Both the position numbers and the translations under genes were made by a program. A stretch of 64,000 nucleotides of DNA from an uncultured Holophagaceae bacterium (lineage in GTDB: Bacteria > Acidobacteriota > Holophagae > Holophagales > Holophagaceae), in NCBI GenBank assembly GCA_903937385.1, contig CAIZZF010000013.1, positions 124,001 through 188,000 of the forward strand, read 5' to 3'. The notes beneath the pieces are model-generated. The model was not told the origin of the DNA. It searched no databases and was given only the letters and a program-made list of their open reading frames with translations. Below are positions 8,770-17,045 of the stretch, one piece after another. Each line of letters begins with the position of its first letter. Position 1 is the first letter of the stretch.

Positions 8770-9306
8770 ATGGTCTCCTACCGCCTCTGGGTGCAGGCTC
8801 ACCCGCTCCTGTCCGCCGCCTGCCAGTTCGCGCTCCTGGGCACCCTGGGCGAGGTGCTTGCCGCCAGCCTCAAAAACCGTCGGCCCACCCTGCCCTGCAC
8901 CCCCCTGCAGCTGGCCGCCAAGGTGTTGGCCTGGGCGCTGCTGGGACTGGTCATCAAAGCGGGTTTCACGGGTATGAAGGGCTTCACCCGGGCGCTCCTG
9001 GACCATCACCTCCTGCCCACCACCTTTGCTGCAGGATGGGGCTGGGCCCTGGCGCTCTCCACCCTCACCAATGTGTTCTTCGGGCCCCAGATGATGCTGT
9101 TCCACCGACTGGAGGACAACCTCATCCTGGGCCGCCGGGGCTTTGACGGCATGGCCCCGGCCTTGCGGACGCTGGTCTGGTTCTGGATTCCCGCGCACAC
9201 CCTTACCTTCAGTCTCCCTGCGGAGCTTCAGGTGGGCCTGGCTGCCCTCTGGTCCCTCGCCCTGGGCCTCATCCTCGGTCTGGCTGGCGCCCGCCGGGCG
9301 GCATGA
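8770..9306 (+). CDS. Integral membrane protein, function unknown
   Basis: 178 residues, mostly hydrophobic with about four to five predicted membrane helices (around residues 15-30, 48-70, 82-105, 128-145 and 155-175). A conserved-looking stretch, NVFFGPQMMLFHRLEDN, lies between helices. There is a weak similarity in pattern to Mpv17/PMP22-type proteins, but it is not enough for a name. It starts 35 bases after mnmA and ends just before a probable terminator of a small gene on the other strand. Confidence 0.65.
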   Translation: MVSYRLWVQAHPLLSAACQFALLGTLGEVLAASLKNRRPTLPCTPLQLAAKVLAWALLGLVIKAGFTGMKGFTRALLDHHLLPTTFAAGWGWALALSTLTNVFFGPQMMLFHRLEDNLILGRRGFDGMAPALRTLVWFWIPAHTLTFSLPAELQVGLAALWSLALGLILGLAGARRAA

Positions 9307-9325
9307 AAAAACCCAGGGCTGGGGG
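9306..9325 (-). terminator. Possible terminator of the small membrane-protein gene
   Basis: Minus strand CCCAGCCCTGGG followed by six T, two bases after the 36-residue gene's stop. The stem is short (4-5 bp) and the T run overlaps the stop region of the converging plus-strand gene. Confidence 0.4.
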
Positions 9326-9326
9326 C

Positions 9327-9437
9327 CTACTTCCCCCCGAAAAGGATTCCCCACAGCTCACGGGCCGGTTGGAGGAGGAAGGCCAGCAGAAGAATCACGC
9401 CTGCAACTCGCACGGCCAGCTTCCAGCGTCGCTCCAT
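9327..9437 (-). CDS. Small single-pass membrane protein (36 residues)
   Basis: ATG at 9437 is preceded by AAGGAG at seven-base spacing and opens a 36-codon frame starting MERRWKLAVRVAGVILLLAF, then a short tail LQPARELWGILFGGK. The charged N terminus followed by about 15 hydrophobic residues is a typical membrane anchor with positive-inside topology. A T-tract hairpin follows the stop. No family is recognised. Support is the strong ribosome site, membrane segment and terminator; expression is unproven. Confidence 0.5.
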   Translation of the reverse strand: MERRWKLAVRVAGVILLLAFLLQPARELWGILFGGK

Positions 9438-9586
9438 CACCCAGCTCCTTCGATTCAGCCTACCAACCCTAGGCCCGGGAGGCGAACCCCGGGGCGCCTG
9501 CTCTCAAGGTGCTGTCCGCCTGGGCAACTCCAGGCCACCTGAGCAGGCCTGGAGCCTTGGGCTTGGCTCGGGCTGACTCCCGAACC

Positions 9587-9613
9587 CAAAAGCACCACCC
9601 CGAAGGGTGGTGC
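9587..9613 (-). terminator. UUCG-loop terminator after tRNA-Cys
   Basis: Minus strand GCACCACCC-TTCG-GGGTGGTGC, a 9-bp perfect stem with the very stable UUCG tetraloop, followed by TTTT (9591-9588). It lies 17 bases beyond the tRNA-Cys CCA end. Confidence 0.8.
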
Positions 9614-9629
9614 CGGTTGTTGCGATCAC

Positions 9630-9704
9630 TGGAGGCACCGATCGGATTCGAACCGATGGATACGGGATTTGCAGTCCCGGGCCTTACCACTTGGCGACGG
9701 TGCC
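9630..9704 (-). tRNA. tRNA-Cys (GCA)
   Basis: 75-base cloverleaf on the minus strand starting GGCACCGTCGCCAAGTGGTA, anticodon GCA in GACTGCAAATC, T arm GGTTCGAATCC, discriminator U73 and encoded CCA, as expected for tRNA-Cys. Confidence 0.93.
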
Positions 9705-9734
9705 TTGCGTTGGTGCTGTATGGCTTTCAAACAA

Positions 9735-9758
9735 CCCGGGCCGCTTGCGCGGCCCGGG
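9735..9758 (-). terminator. GC-rich hairpin between tRNA-Gly and tRNA-Cys
   Basis: A 10-bp perfect stem (CCCGGGCCGC with GCGGCCCGGG) and 4-base loop, followed on the minus strand by TTGTTTG. It may terminate or mark processing of the tRNA-Gly transcript upstream of tRNA-Cys. Confidence 0.6.
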
Positions 9759-9761
9759 CGG

Positions 9762-9836
<75 letters not shown>

Positions 9837-9901
9837 ATGAGAGATCAAGACTAGCAATGGCGCCCCCTTCGGTCAACGGAGAATTTGGGACCCCACCCAC
9901 C

Positions 9902-10330
9902 TCAGGCTCCGGCCCGACAGGCGCGGCAGAGGCCGAAGAGCAGCAGCTGGTGGCGGGTGATGGTGAAGCCCGAGAGCTCTTCCAGGTGGCGCAGGGAGAC
10001 CTCCAGGCCGCAGGCGTCCACCTCGGCGGTGCGGCCGCAGCGCTCGCACTGGAGGTGGTGGTGGTGATGCCGGGAGTCGCAGCGGACGAAGCGCATGACC
10101 TGGTCCGAGCCGAGGATGCTCTCGGCCCACCCCTCGTGCACAAACCGCTCCAGGTTCCGATAGACCGTGGGCAGGCCCGAGCGCCGCTCCGGCATGCGCT
10201 CCCAGATCTCCTCTACGGTGAGTGGCCGGTCGGAGTCCTTCAGGACCCGGAGGATGCCTTCCCGCTGGGGCGTCTGCCGCATGCCGGCGGCACGGAGGGA
10301 CGGGGTTGCGGGAAAGGCTGAGTCGGCCAT
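9902..10330 (-). CDS. Fur-family metal-dependent regulator
   Basis: 142 residues. The N-terminal winged helix (about 15-85) includes RQTPQREGILRVLKDSDRPL and SGLPTVYRNLERFVHEG. The metal-binding dimerisation half has HHHHHLQCERCG and a second CxxC (LCRAC) near the C terminus, giving the structural zinc site. The short length and paired CxxC motifs fit Fur, Zur or PerR; which metal or peroxide it senses cannot be decided here. The start codon lies nine bases from the divergent kinase start, so the two genes must share regulatory DNA inside each other's 5' ends. Confidence 0.88.
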   Translation of the reverse strand: MADSAFPATPSLRAAGMRQTPQREGILRVLKDSDRPLTVEEIWERMPERRSGLPTVYRNLERFVHEGWAESILGSDQVMRFVRCDSRHHHHHLQCERCGRTAEVDACGLEVSLRHLEELSGFTITRHQLLLFGLCRACRAGA

Positions 10331-10339
10331 GGCCCTAGG

Positions 10340-12046
10340 ATGGCAGATTCGGGCACCATGGTTGGCATGCTCCAGCGCACCTGGGACAGCATGAGCTCGG
10401 CCGAGGCCGGGTCCTCGTTTCTGCCCCTCTCCTTCCGGTTCTTCGCCAGCTTCGGCCTGCTGGCACTCCATGCGGCCCTGCCTGCGGACGTGCGGGCGAG
10501 CGGCCCCGGAGAGTTGGTCTATCTCGGGATGCTGCTGCTCTTCTTCGTTGAGGCGGCCTGGGAGTCGGCCCAGGGGCTGCGCTCCAGGAACCAGCTCTTC
10601 CCCACACCCGGGCTCGGCTGGATTCGCTGGAACCTCCTGCTGGACCTGGTCCTGGTCACCCTGGTCATCGCGTTCCAGGGGGTCACCCAGGAGCGCTTCT
10701 CCACCCTCTACATCTTCCCCGTGCTCGCCTCGGCTTTCTACCTGGGCACCCTGGAGATCGTGGGCGTGGGTGTGCTCTCGGCCATCACCCACGTGCTGGT
10801 GGTTCTGGGCTTCGCGCATGGCATTCTCCCCACCTTCGGGCTGTCTGGCGAGTTCGGCCCCCAGGATTCGGGGCGGGCGTCCTTCATCCTGGGCATTGCG
10901 TCTCTGCAGGTCTTCGCCACCGCGCTGTTGGCGCTGCTCATCCGGAGGAACCTCGATCGGCTCCGGACCGACCTCAGCGTCAGCGAAGCCGTGGTGGGCG
11001 AGCTCTCCGCCCTGCACGAGCGGGTGGTGGAGTCCCTGAGCTCGGGGCTCATCACCCTCGACCTGGAAGGCCGGGTCACCTCCGCCAACCCCGCAGCCGA
11101 AGCCATCCTCGGGATGCACGTCACCCACGGGATAGCCATCCAGGAGCTGCTGCCCCTGAGCAGCCCCCTGCCCCTCTACCGGGGTCGCGAGCACCGCTTC
11201 GAGGTGGCCCTGCCCCGACCGGAGGGGGGCCGGCAGATCCTGGGCGGGCACCTGGCCGGCCTTCGCGGGGTGAACCGGGAAGAGACCGGTCAGCTGCTGC
11301 TGTTCCAGGATCTGACCGACCTGAAGGCCCTGGAGGAGCGCACCCGCATCAGCGAGCGGCTCGCGGCCATCGGCCAGCTGGCAGCAGGTCTGGCCCACGA
11401 GCTGCGCAACCCCATGGCCTCCATCAGCGGCTGCGTGCAGCTGCTCCAGCGCGAAGACTCGCCCCAGGAGGTCGAGAAGCGGGTCCTGGGCATCCTGGAC
11501 CGCGAGACCCAGCGGGTAGGGGCCATCCTCTCGGATTTCCTCGATTTCGCCCGACCTGAAGTTCCCGGCGGGTCCCTGCTGTTCCTGCCCAAGGTCCTCG
11601 AAGAGGCCCGGGCCAGCTGGGAGATGGACCCCCGCACCAAGGGACTGCCCCTGATCATGGAGGAGGTCGCGGCGGTGAGTTGCCTCTCCGACGCCACCGG
11701 CCTCCACCGGCTGCTCCTGAACCTCCTCGTCAATGCCCGCAAGGCCGTGGACGGACAACCTTCCCCCATGGTGCGCCTGGCCTGCACCCTCCACGAGGAG
11801 GGCATCCGCCTTTCGGTGGCGGACAACGGCTGTGGCATGACCCCCGAGCAGCTGAAGCAGCTCTTCGTCCCCTTTGTCGGCAGCTTCCGCGAAGGCACTG
11901 GCCTGGGGATGAGCCTGGTCTACCGGTTCGTCCAGGCCATGGGTTGGCGCATCGAAGTGGACAGTGAGCCTGGGCGGGGCACCCTCGTTCAGATCCTGAT
12001 TCCCCCGGCACCGCAAGAAGAGCCATTGGCATCCGGGTCCGTCTAG
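10340..12046 (+). CDS. Membrane sensor histidine kinase (PilS/NtrB-like)
   Basis: 568 residues. About six membrane helices occupy residues 30-205, followed by a PAS-like domain (about 220-330, LDLEGRVTSANPAAEAILGM), a HisKA domain with phospho-acceptor His353 in GLAHELRNPMASISG, and an ATPase domain with N box LLNLLVNARKAV, G1 VADNGCGM and G2 GTGLGMSLV. The layout matches PilS or NtrB-class kinases that partner a sigma-54 response regulator, but no regulator gene is adjacent. The start may instead be one of the internal ATGs at 10358 or 10367. Confidence 0.85.
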   Translation: MADSGTMVGMLQRTWDSMSSAEAGSSFLPLSFRFFASFGLLALHAALPADVRASGPGELVYLGMLLLFFVEAAWESAQGLRSRNQLFPTPGLGWIRWNLLLDLVLVTLVIAFQGVTQERFSTLYIFPVLASAFYLGTLEIVGVGVLSAITHVLVVLGFAHGILPTFGLSGEFGPQDSGRASFILGIASLQVFATALLALLIRRNLDRLRTDLSVSEAVVGELSALHERVVESLSSGLITLDLEGRVTSANPAAEAILGMHVTHGIAIQELLPLSSPLPLYRGREHRFEVALPRPEGGRQILGGHLAGLRGVNREETGQLLLFQDLTDLKALEERTRISERLAAIGQLAAGLAHELRNPMASISGCVQLLQREDSPQEVEKRVLGILDRETQRVGAILSDFLDFARPEVPGGSLLFLPKVLEEARASWEMDPRTKGLPLIMEEVAAVSCLSDATGLHRLLLNLLVNARKAVDGQPSPMVRLACTLHEEGIRLSVADNGCGMTPEQLKQLFVPFVGSFREGTGLGMSLVYRFVQAMGWRIEVDSEPGRGTLVQILIPPAPQEEPLASGSV

Positions 12047-12245
12047 ACGTAGACTTCCGACAGCCATCCACTACCAAATCTTCATAGCACACCTTGCAGG
12101 GTCCGCTTGGCTCCTGCCAATGTGGTCTATCCCCTTCCAGTTCGCGCGGTCGATCCCTCGGGTACGGCGGTATAGATCTGAAGGGGGGCAGCCCTTGGCT
12201 GATGCCTTTGACATCCCTGAACCGCCCGTTGGGCCAGGATCAAAC

Positions 12246-12728
12246 ATGAACCGAAAGCTCATTCGACCCAATCTCAGTGAACTGAAGGACAAGCTGGGTC
12301 TGCCCGCCAAGAGCGGCGGCAATGAGACCCTCACAGCCGTGCCTTCCGCCCTGACCGCCGCCGGTGAACCGAACCCCGCCGTGAACCCCGCAGCTCCCAC
12401 CGCCCCGCAGGGCGTGGGCAGCCCCCGGCGCAAGATCGCCCCGCCCGAGCAGACCAACGCCGAGAGCTTCTACTACCTTAAGCAGATGCAGTCCAAGACC
12501 CCGATGGTGATCGTCCTCCAGGATGACGAGAAGGTCCGCGGGGTCATCGAGTGGTACGACAAGCACTGCCTGAAGATCAACCGCATCAAGGAGCCCAACG
12601 TCCTGGTTCCCAAGCACAACATCAAATACATCTACAAGCAGGAGGAGGAGCCGCGCATCCGGCGGAGCCGCTCCACCAAGAAAGAAGAGCCCGTGCCCAG
12701 CGATGTGGAGATTCCGGTCTACGATTGA
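12246..12728 (+). CDS. hfq: Hfq-like Sm RNA chaperone with long N-terminal extension
   Basis: 160 residues. The core at about 75-140 (ESFYYLKQMQSKTPMVIVL, then KVRGVIEWYDKHCLKINR, then PKHNIKYIYK) follows the Hfq Sm1-Sm2 pattern; KHNIKYI corresponds to the Sm2 YKHAIS motif. Classical Hfq has an uncharged Q at the Sm1 start; here it is KQMQSK. About 72 residues precede the core, rich in Ala/Pro, and a basic-acidic tail (RIRRSRSTKKEEP) follows. The ATG at 12246 has an AGGA site eight bases upstream. It would bind sRNA and mRNA as a hexameric ring. Assignment as Hfq is from motif similarity. Confidence 0.75.
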   Translation: MNRKLIRPNLSELKDKLGLPAKSGGNETLTAVPSALTAAGEPNPAVNPAAPTAPQGVGSPRRKIAPPEQTNAESFYYLKQMQSKTPMVIVLQDDEKVRGVIEWYDKHCLKINRIKEPNVLVPKHNIKYIYKQEEEPRIRRSRSTKKEEPVPSDVEIPVYD

Positions 12729-12755
12729 CCCCTAGCACACCTCGCTGGGGTCTCC

Positions 12756-14027
12756 ATGAGCCGTCGTCCTTGCATTGCCATCAGCCTGGGGGATCCCTGC
12801 GGCATCGGTCCCGAGCTGCTGCTGGGCAGTTTGGCCATCATCCAGCCCTGGACGGACGTGACCGTCGTGGGCTGCCGAGCGGGCGCCGACCTGCTGGCGG
12901 CACTGCCCGAACGACAGGTGGACTGGCGGTGGACTGCCCCCATGCGGCCCGCTCCCGCCGGCTTCCTCGGCGAGGCTCACGGCCTGCAGGTGCTCTCCCG
13001 GGGCGCGCGTCCGGGCCTGGTGCTGGCCGAGGCTCTCTGGCTGGATCCCACGCCCGAGATCACCGCCGACCAGCTCCAACTGGGCGTGGGCTCCGCCGCC
13101 TCGGGCCGGGCCACCGTGGAGGCGATCCGCGTGGCGGCCCTGATGACCCTCAGCGGATTCAGCGATGCCCTGGTCACCCTCCCCATGGCCAAGGCCGCCG
13201 CCCACCTCGCGGGCTACAACCTGCCGGGCCACACGGAGTATCTGCAAGAACTCTCCGGCGCCCCCATCACCCGCATGGCCTTCGTCAGCCCCAGCCTCAA
13301 CGTGGTGCTGCACACCGTCCACCAGAGCCTGCGTTCCGTGGTGGAGACCCTCGACAAGGATGCCGTCGCCGAGACCCTGGCCTTCTCTGCCGATCAGTTC
13401 ATCCACCTGACCGGGAAGCTGGACCTGAGGGTGGCGCTCTGTGCCCTGAACCCTCATGCGGGCGAGCAGGGGGCTTTCGGTGATGAGGAGAACCTGCTGG
13501 ATGAGGCCATCATCCAGGCCGAGGCCGCCTTCCTGTCTTTCCCGTCTGCTCCGGATGGCCCCTTCCCCGATGCCAGCTCCCCCTTCCATTTCGGAGCTCC
13601 TCCGTCGGGCTGGGCGGTGTTCCCGCACGAGCAGGCACCCCGCCATCTGCCCCCGGGCCAGCGCGGCCTGGAAGTGCTCACCACGGGCCTGCCCCCGGCG
13701 CCGCTCCGACCCGCGCCGCTGTTCTTCGGGCCCCTGCCCTCGGACAGCGTCTTCCAGCGTGCGACCAGGGGTGAGTTCGACCTGGTGGTGGCCCTCTACC
13801 ACGACCAGGGGCTGATCCCTGTGAAGCTGCTGGAGCCAGAGCGCGCCGTCAACCTGACCCTGGGCCTGCCCTTCATCCGGACCAGCCCTGACCACGGCAC
13901 GGCCTTCGACAAGGCGGGCAAGTGGATCGCGGATGGCCGCAACTTTCAGGAAGCCGTGGCACTGGCCGTCCGGCTGGCCGGGCGCGTCCGGCATCAAGGA
14001 CAGAACCCGGTGGACCCGGAAGGCTGA
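12756..14027 (+). CDS. pdxA: 4-hydroxythreonine-4-phosphate dehydrogenase with insertion
   Basis: 423 residues against about 330 for the family. It begins SRRPCIAISLGDPCGIGPE and has metal-ligand histidines in GHTEYL (His159), HTVHQ and SPDHGTAFDKAG (His380). PdxA oxidises 4-phosphohydroxy-threonine in pyridoxal-phosphate synthesis. The extra length is an insertion of about 60 residues between LNPHAGEQGAFGDEE and FGPLPSDSVF (about 258-322), rich in Pro and Ala. Both flanking family blocks are intact, so the enzyme is probably active. glmU follows after 33 bases. Confidence 0.9.
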   Translation: MSRRPCIAISLGDPCGIGPELLLGSLAIIQPWTDVTVVGCRAGADLLAALPERQVDWRWTAPMRPAPAGFLGEAHGLQVLSRGARPGLVLAEALWLDPTPEITADQLQLGVGSAASGRATVEAIRVAALMTLSGFSDALVTLPMAKAAAHLAGYNLPGHTEYLQELSGAPITRMAFVSPSLNVVLHTVHQSLRSVVETLDKDAVAETLAFSADQFIHLTGKLDLRVALCALNPHAGEQGAFGDEENLLDEAIIQAEAAFLSFPSAPDGPFPDASSPFHFGAPPSGWAVFPHEQAPRHLPPGQRGLEVLTTGLPPAPLRPAPLFFGPLPSDSVFQRATRGEFDLVVALYHDQGLIPVKLLEPERAVNLTLGLPFIRTSPDHGTAFDKAGKWIADGRNFQEAVALAVRLAGRVRHQGQNPVDPEG

Positions 14028-14060
14028 CTCGGCCTGATGTAGGCTGGTGGGGGAGGCAGC

Positions 14061-15458
14061 ATGTCCACAGTGGCAGTGATTCTGGCGGCGGGACTTGGGA
14101 CGCGCATGAAGTCGCGGCTGCCGAAGGTGCTCCACCCGATCCTGGGCGATCCCTCCCTGCTGTGGGTCCTGCGGGCCCTGCCCCCGGGCCTCGACGCCGC
14201 CGTGCTCGTGGTCCACCACGGCAAGGAGGCCGTGCTCACCGCAGTCGAGAGCTGGCGGCAGGCGGGCCTGCTGCCCTGCCCGGTCAGCGCCGTGGACCAG
14301 GGCGAGCCCCTGGGCACCGGCCACGCCCTGCAGGTCTGCATCCCCGAGCTCGACCGCCTGGGGGCCACCAAGGTCGCCATCCTGTGCGGGGACGTGCCGC
14401 TCACCACCCCGGCCACCGTGGCCCGGCTCTGTGCCTCCGAGGCCCTGATGCTGGCCATGGATCTGCCGAATCCCGGTTCCTATGGTCGCGTGCTCCAGCA
14501 GCCCGACGGCCGGCTCGCGGGCATCGTGGAGGCCAAGGACGCCACCCCCGAGCAACTGGCGGTGGGCCGGGTGAACGGCGGCGCCTACGCCCTTCCCTGG
14601 CCCGCCCTCCGCACGGCCCTCCAGGGGCTGCAGAACGACAACGCCCAGAAGGAGTACTACCTCACGGACGCCGTCGCCGCCGTGGCCCAGCAGGTGCCTG
14701 TGGCTGTTGAGATCTGCACCCCGGAGGAGCTGGCGGGCATGAACTCCCGCCTGGACCAGGCCGAGCTGCAGGCCGCCGCCCAGCGGCGGATCCAGCGGCA
14801 CTGGATGGCCGAGGGTGTCACCTATCTGCATCCGGACAGCACGCTGGTCGGTCCGCGGGTGGTCCTAAGCCAGGATGTCCTGCTGGAACCCGGCGTCCGG
14901 CTGGAAGGTTTCGTCACCATCGGCGAAGGCTGCCGCATCGGCCAGGGCACGGTGATCTCCGACGCCACCCTGGAGGCCGGGGTGCTGGTGCGGCCCTACT
15001 GCGTCATCGAGGGCGCGGTGGTGGGTGCCGACGCCAAGATCGGTCCCTTCTCCCGCCTGCGCGAAGGCACCGAGCTGGCTGAGGGCGTCCACGTGGGCAA
15101 CTTCGTCGAGACCAAGAAGGCCCGCCTCCACCGCGGTGCCAAGGCCAATCACCTTGCCTACCTGGGCGATACGGAGATCGGCGAGGGCACCAATATCGGC
15201 GCCGGGGTCATCACCTGCAACTACGACGGGGTGAACAAGCACCGCACCACCATCGGGCGGAACGTCTTCGTGGGATCCGACACCCAACTGGTAGCTCCGG
15301 TGGTCATCGGGGATGGCGTGCTCATCGGCGCCGGCAGCACCATCACCAAGGATGTTCCCGCCGACGCCCTCACCCTCAGTCGCACCCCCCAGACCATCCG
15401 CGAGGGCGGTGCTGCCAAGCTCAGACTGCGCCAGAGGAAGGGGTCTGGAGTAAGCTAG
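14061..15458 (+). CDS. glmU: Bifunctional UDP-GlcNAc pyrophosphorylase / GlcN-1-P acetyltransferase
   Basis: 465 residues. The N-terminal nucleotidyltransferase half has LAAGLGTRMKSRLPKVLHP and GDVPLTTP; the C-terminal half is a left-handed beta-helix of hexapeptide repeats with the acetyltransferase signatures NFVETKKARLHRGAKANH, LAYLGD and NYDGVNKH. It makes UDP-GlcNAc for peptidoglycan and LPS. GGGAGG precedes the ATG. It is directly upstream of the Mla operon genes (20-base gap), putting an envelope precursor gene and a lipid transporter in one transcription unit. Confidence 0.96.
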   Translation: MSTVAVILAAGLGTRMKSRLPKVLHPILGDPSLLWVLRALPPGLDAAVLVVHHGKEAVLTAVESWRQAGLLPCPVSAVDQGEPLGTGHALQVCIPELDRLGATKVAILCGDVPLTTPATVARLCASEALMLAMDLPNPGSYGRVLQQPDGRLAGIVEAKDATPEQLAVGRVNGGAYALPWPALRTALQGLQNDNAQKEYYLTDAVAAVAQQVPVAVEICTPEELAGMNSRLDQAELQAAAQRRIQRHWMAEGVTYLHPDSTLVGPRVVLSQDVLLEPGVRLEGFVTIGEGCRIGQGTVISDATLEAGVLVRPYCVIEGAVVGADAKIGPFSRLREGTELAEGVHVGNFVETKKARLHRGAKANHLAYLGDTEIGEGTNIGAGVITCNYDGVNKHRTTIGRNVFVGSDTQLVAPVVIGDGVLIGAGSTITKDVPADALTLSRTPQTIREGGAAKLRLRQRKGSGVS

Positions 15459-15478
15459 TCCTTTACCTTCGGAGCCTC

Positions 15479-16255
15479 ATGGTCCTGACTTTCTTCGACA
15501 AGGCCGGCGCTGGTGTGCTGAGGGCCATGGACACGACGGGTGATTTCGCGGTACTCGCCGGGCGGACCTTCGCGGCCATCTTCAAGCGGCCCTTCGATGG
15601 GAAGAACCTCTTCCGCCAGTTCCAGGCGGTGGGCGTCAACTCGCTGCCCGTGGTGATCCTCACCAGCCTCGCCGTGAGCATGGTGTTCGCCGTACAGCTG
15701 GCCTTCGGCTTCAAGCAGTTCCAGGCGGAAGGCCTGGCCTCCCAGGTCGAGGGTCTGGCGGTGATGCGCGAGCTGGCGCCAGTCATCACCGGGCTCATGC
15801 TCTCGGGCCGCGTGGGCAGCGCCATGGCCGCGGAGCTGGGCACCATGCAGGTCACCGAGCAGATCGACGCCCTGGAGTGCCTGGCCACGGATCCCATCCA
15901 CTACCTGTTCGTGCCACGGCTCCTGGCCGCGATGGTGATGCTGCCCATCCTCACGGCCGTCTCGGTCTACGTGGGCTACTGGGGCGGCTACCTCATCCTG
16001 GTGGGCGTGGAAGGCCAGAGCGCCTACGTCTTCGGCAACGAGTTCTACAAGCTGCTGGCTTTCCGGGATCTGCGCATCGCACTCTACAAGGCTTTCGTGT
16101 TCGGGATGATCATCGCCCTGGTGGGCTGCTGGAAGGGCTACCGCACCCAGGGTGGCGCCGAGGGCGTGGGCAACGCTCCCACCAGCAGCGTGGTGACCAG
16201 CAGCCTCTGGATCCTCATCGCCGACTTCTTCCTGACCAAACTGCTGTTGGTGTGA
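15479..16255 (+). CDS. mlaE: MlaE-type ABC lipid transporter permease
   Basis: 258 residues. The MlaE/YrbE family is shown by ELAPVITGLMLSGRVGSAMA and ELGTMQVTEQIDALE, with membrane helices through 45-250 and ending LTKLLLV. It forms the inner-membrane core of a phospholipid transporter with MlaF and an MCE protein. The start at 15479 has GGAG eight bases upstream. The stop is four bases before mlaF. Confidence 0.93.
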   Translation: MVLTFFDKAGAGVLRAMDTTGDFAVLAGRTFAAIFKRPFDGKNLFRQFQAVGVNSLPVVILTSLAVSMVFAVQLAFGFKQFQAEGLASQVEGLAVMRELAPVITGLMLSGRVGSAMAAELGTMQVTEQIDALECLATDPIHYLFVPRLLAAMVMLPILTAVSVYVGYWGGYLILVGVEGQSAYVFGNEFYKLLAFRDLRIALYKAFVFGMIIALVGCWKGYRTQGGAEGVGNAPTSSVVTSSLWILIADFFLTKLLLV

Positions 16256-16259
16256 CGAC

Positions 16260-17045
16260 ATGGCCTTGATCGACGTCGTCAATCTCTCCAAGGCCTTCGG
16301 GCCGAAGGTCGTCCTTTCAGATGTAAACCTCTCCGTGGAAGAGGGCGAGAGCCTCGTGGTCCTGGGCGGCTCCGGCACGGGCAAGACTGTGCTGCTGCGC
16401 AACATCATGGGCCTGCTCACGCCGGACTCGGGCCACGTGGCCATCGAGGGCAAGATCATCAGCCAGCTCAGCCGCGAGGAGCTCTTCCAGGTGCGGCAGA
16501 GCATCGGCATGTGCTTCCAGATGGCCGCCCTGTTCGACTCCATGACCGTCTTCGAGAACGTCGCCTTCGGCCTGCGGCGGCACCAGAAGATGACCGAGGG
16601 CCAGATCCAGGCCCGCGTGGAGGAGTGCCTCGGCCTGGTGGGCATGAAGGGCACTGATGCCCTCAAGCCTTCGGAACTCTCCGGCGGCATGAAGCGCCGC
16701 GTGGGTTTCGCCCGGGCCATCGCCCTGAAGCCCAAGATCCTCCTGTTCGATGAGCCCACGACAGGTCTCGATCCCGTCATGACCGATGTGATCGGCCGGG
16801 TCATCCTGGACCTCAAGCACGAGCTGGGCGTCACCACCATCACCATCACCCATGACTTAAAGTCGGCCTTCATCATTGCGGACCGCATCGCCCTGCTGTT
16901 CCGGGGCGAGTGCATCGCCTGCCAGCCCCCGGCCGAGTTCCGGGAGAATCCCCATCCCGTTGTGCAGCAGTTTCTCCGGGGCGACGCCGACGGACCCTTC
17001 CTGCAGGACCCCCCACCCCCCAAGCGCAAGGAGGCCCACGCATGA
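16260..17045 (+). CDS. mlaF: MlaF-type ABC transporter ATPase
   Basis: 261 residues. Walker A GGSGTGKTVLL, ABC signature LSGGMKRRVGFARA, Walker B ILLFDEPTTGLDP and the His-loop TITHDL are all intact. The motif MKRR after LSGG is typical of MlaF/Ttg2A. It powers the MlaE permease. The stop overlaps the mlaD start by four bases (ATGA), and a Pro/Lys-rich tail ends the protein. Confidence 0.94.
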   Translation: MALIDVVNLSKAFGPKVVLSDVNLSVEEGESLVVLGGSGTGKTVLLRNIMGLLTPDSGHVAIEGKIISQLSREELFQVRQSIGMCFQMAALFDSMTVFENVAFGLRRHQKMTEGQIQARVEECLGLVGMKGTDALKPSELSGGMKRRVGFARAIALKPKILLFDEPTTGLDPVMTDVIGRVILDLKHELGVTTITITHDLKSAFIIADRIALLFRGECIACQPPAEFRENPHPVVQQFLRGDADGPFLQDPPPPKRKEAHA

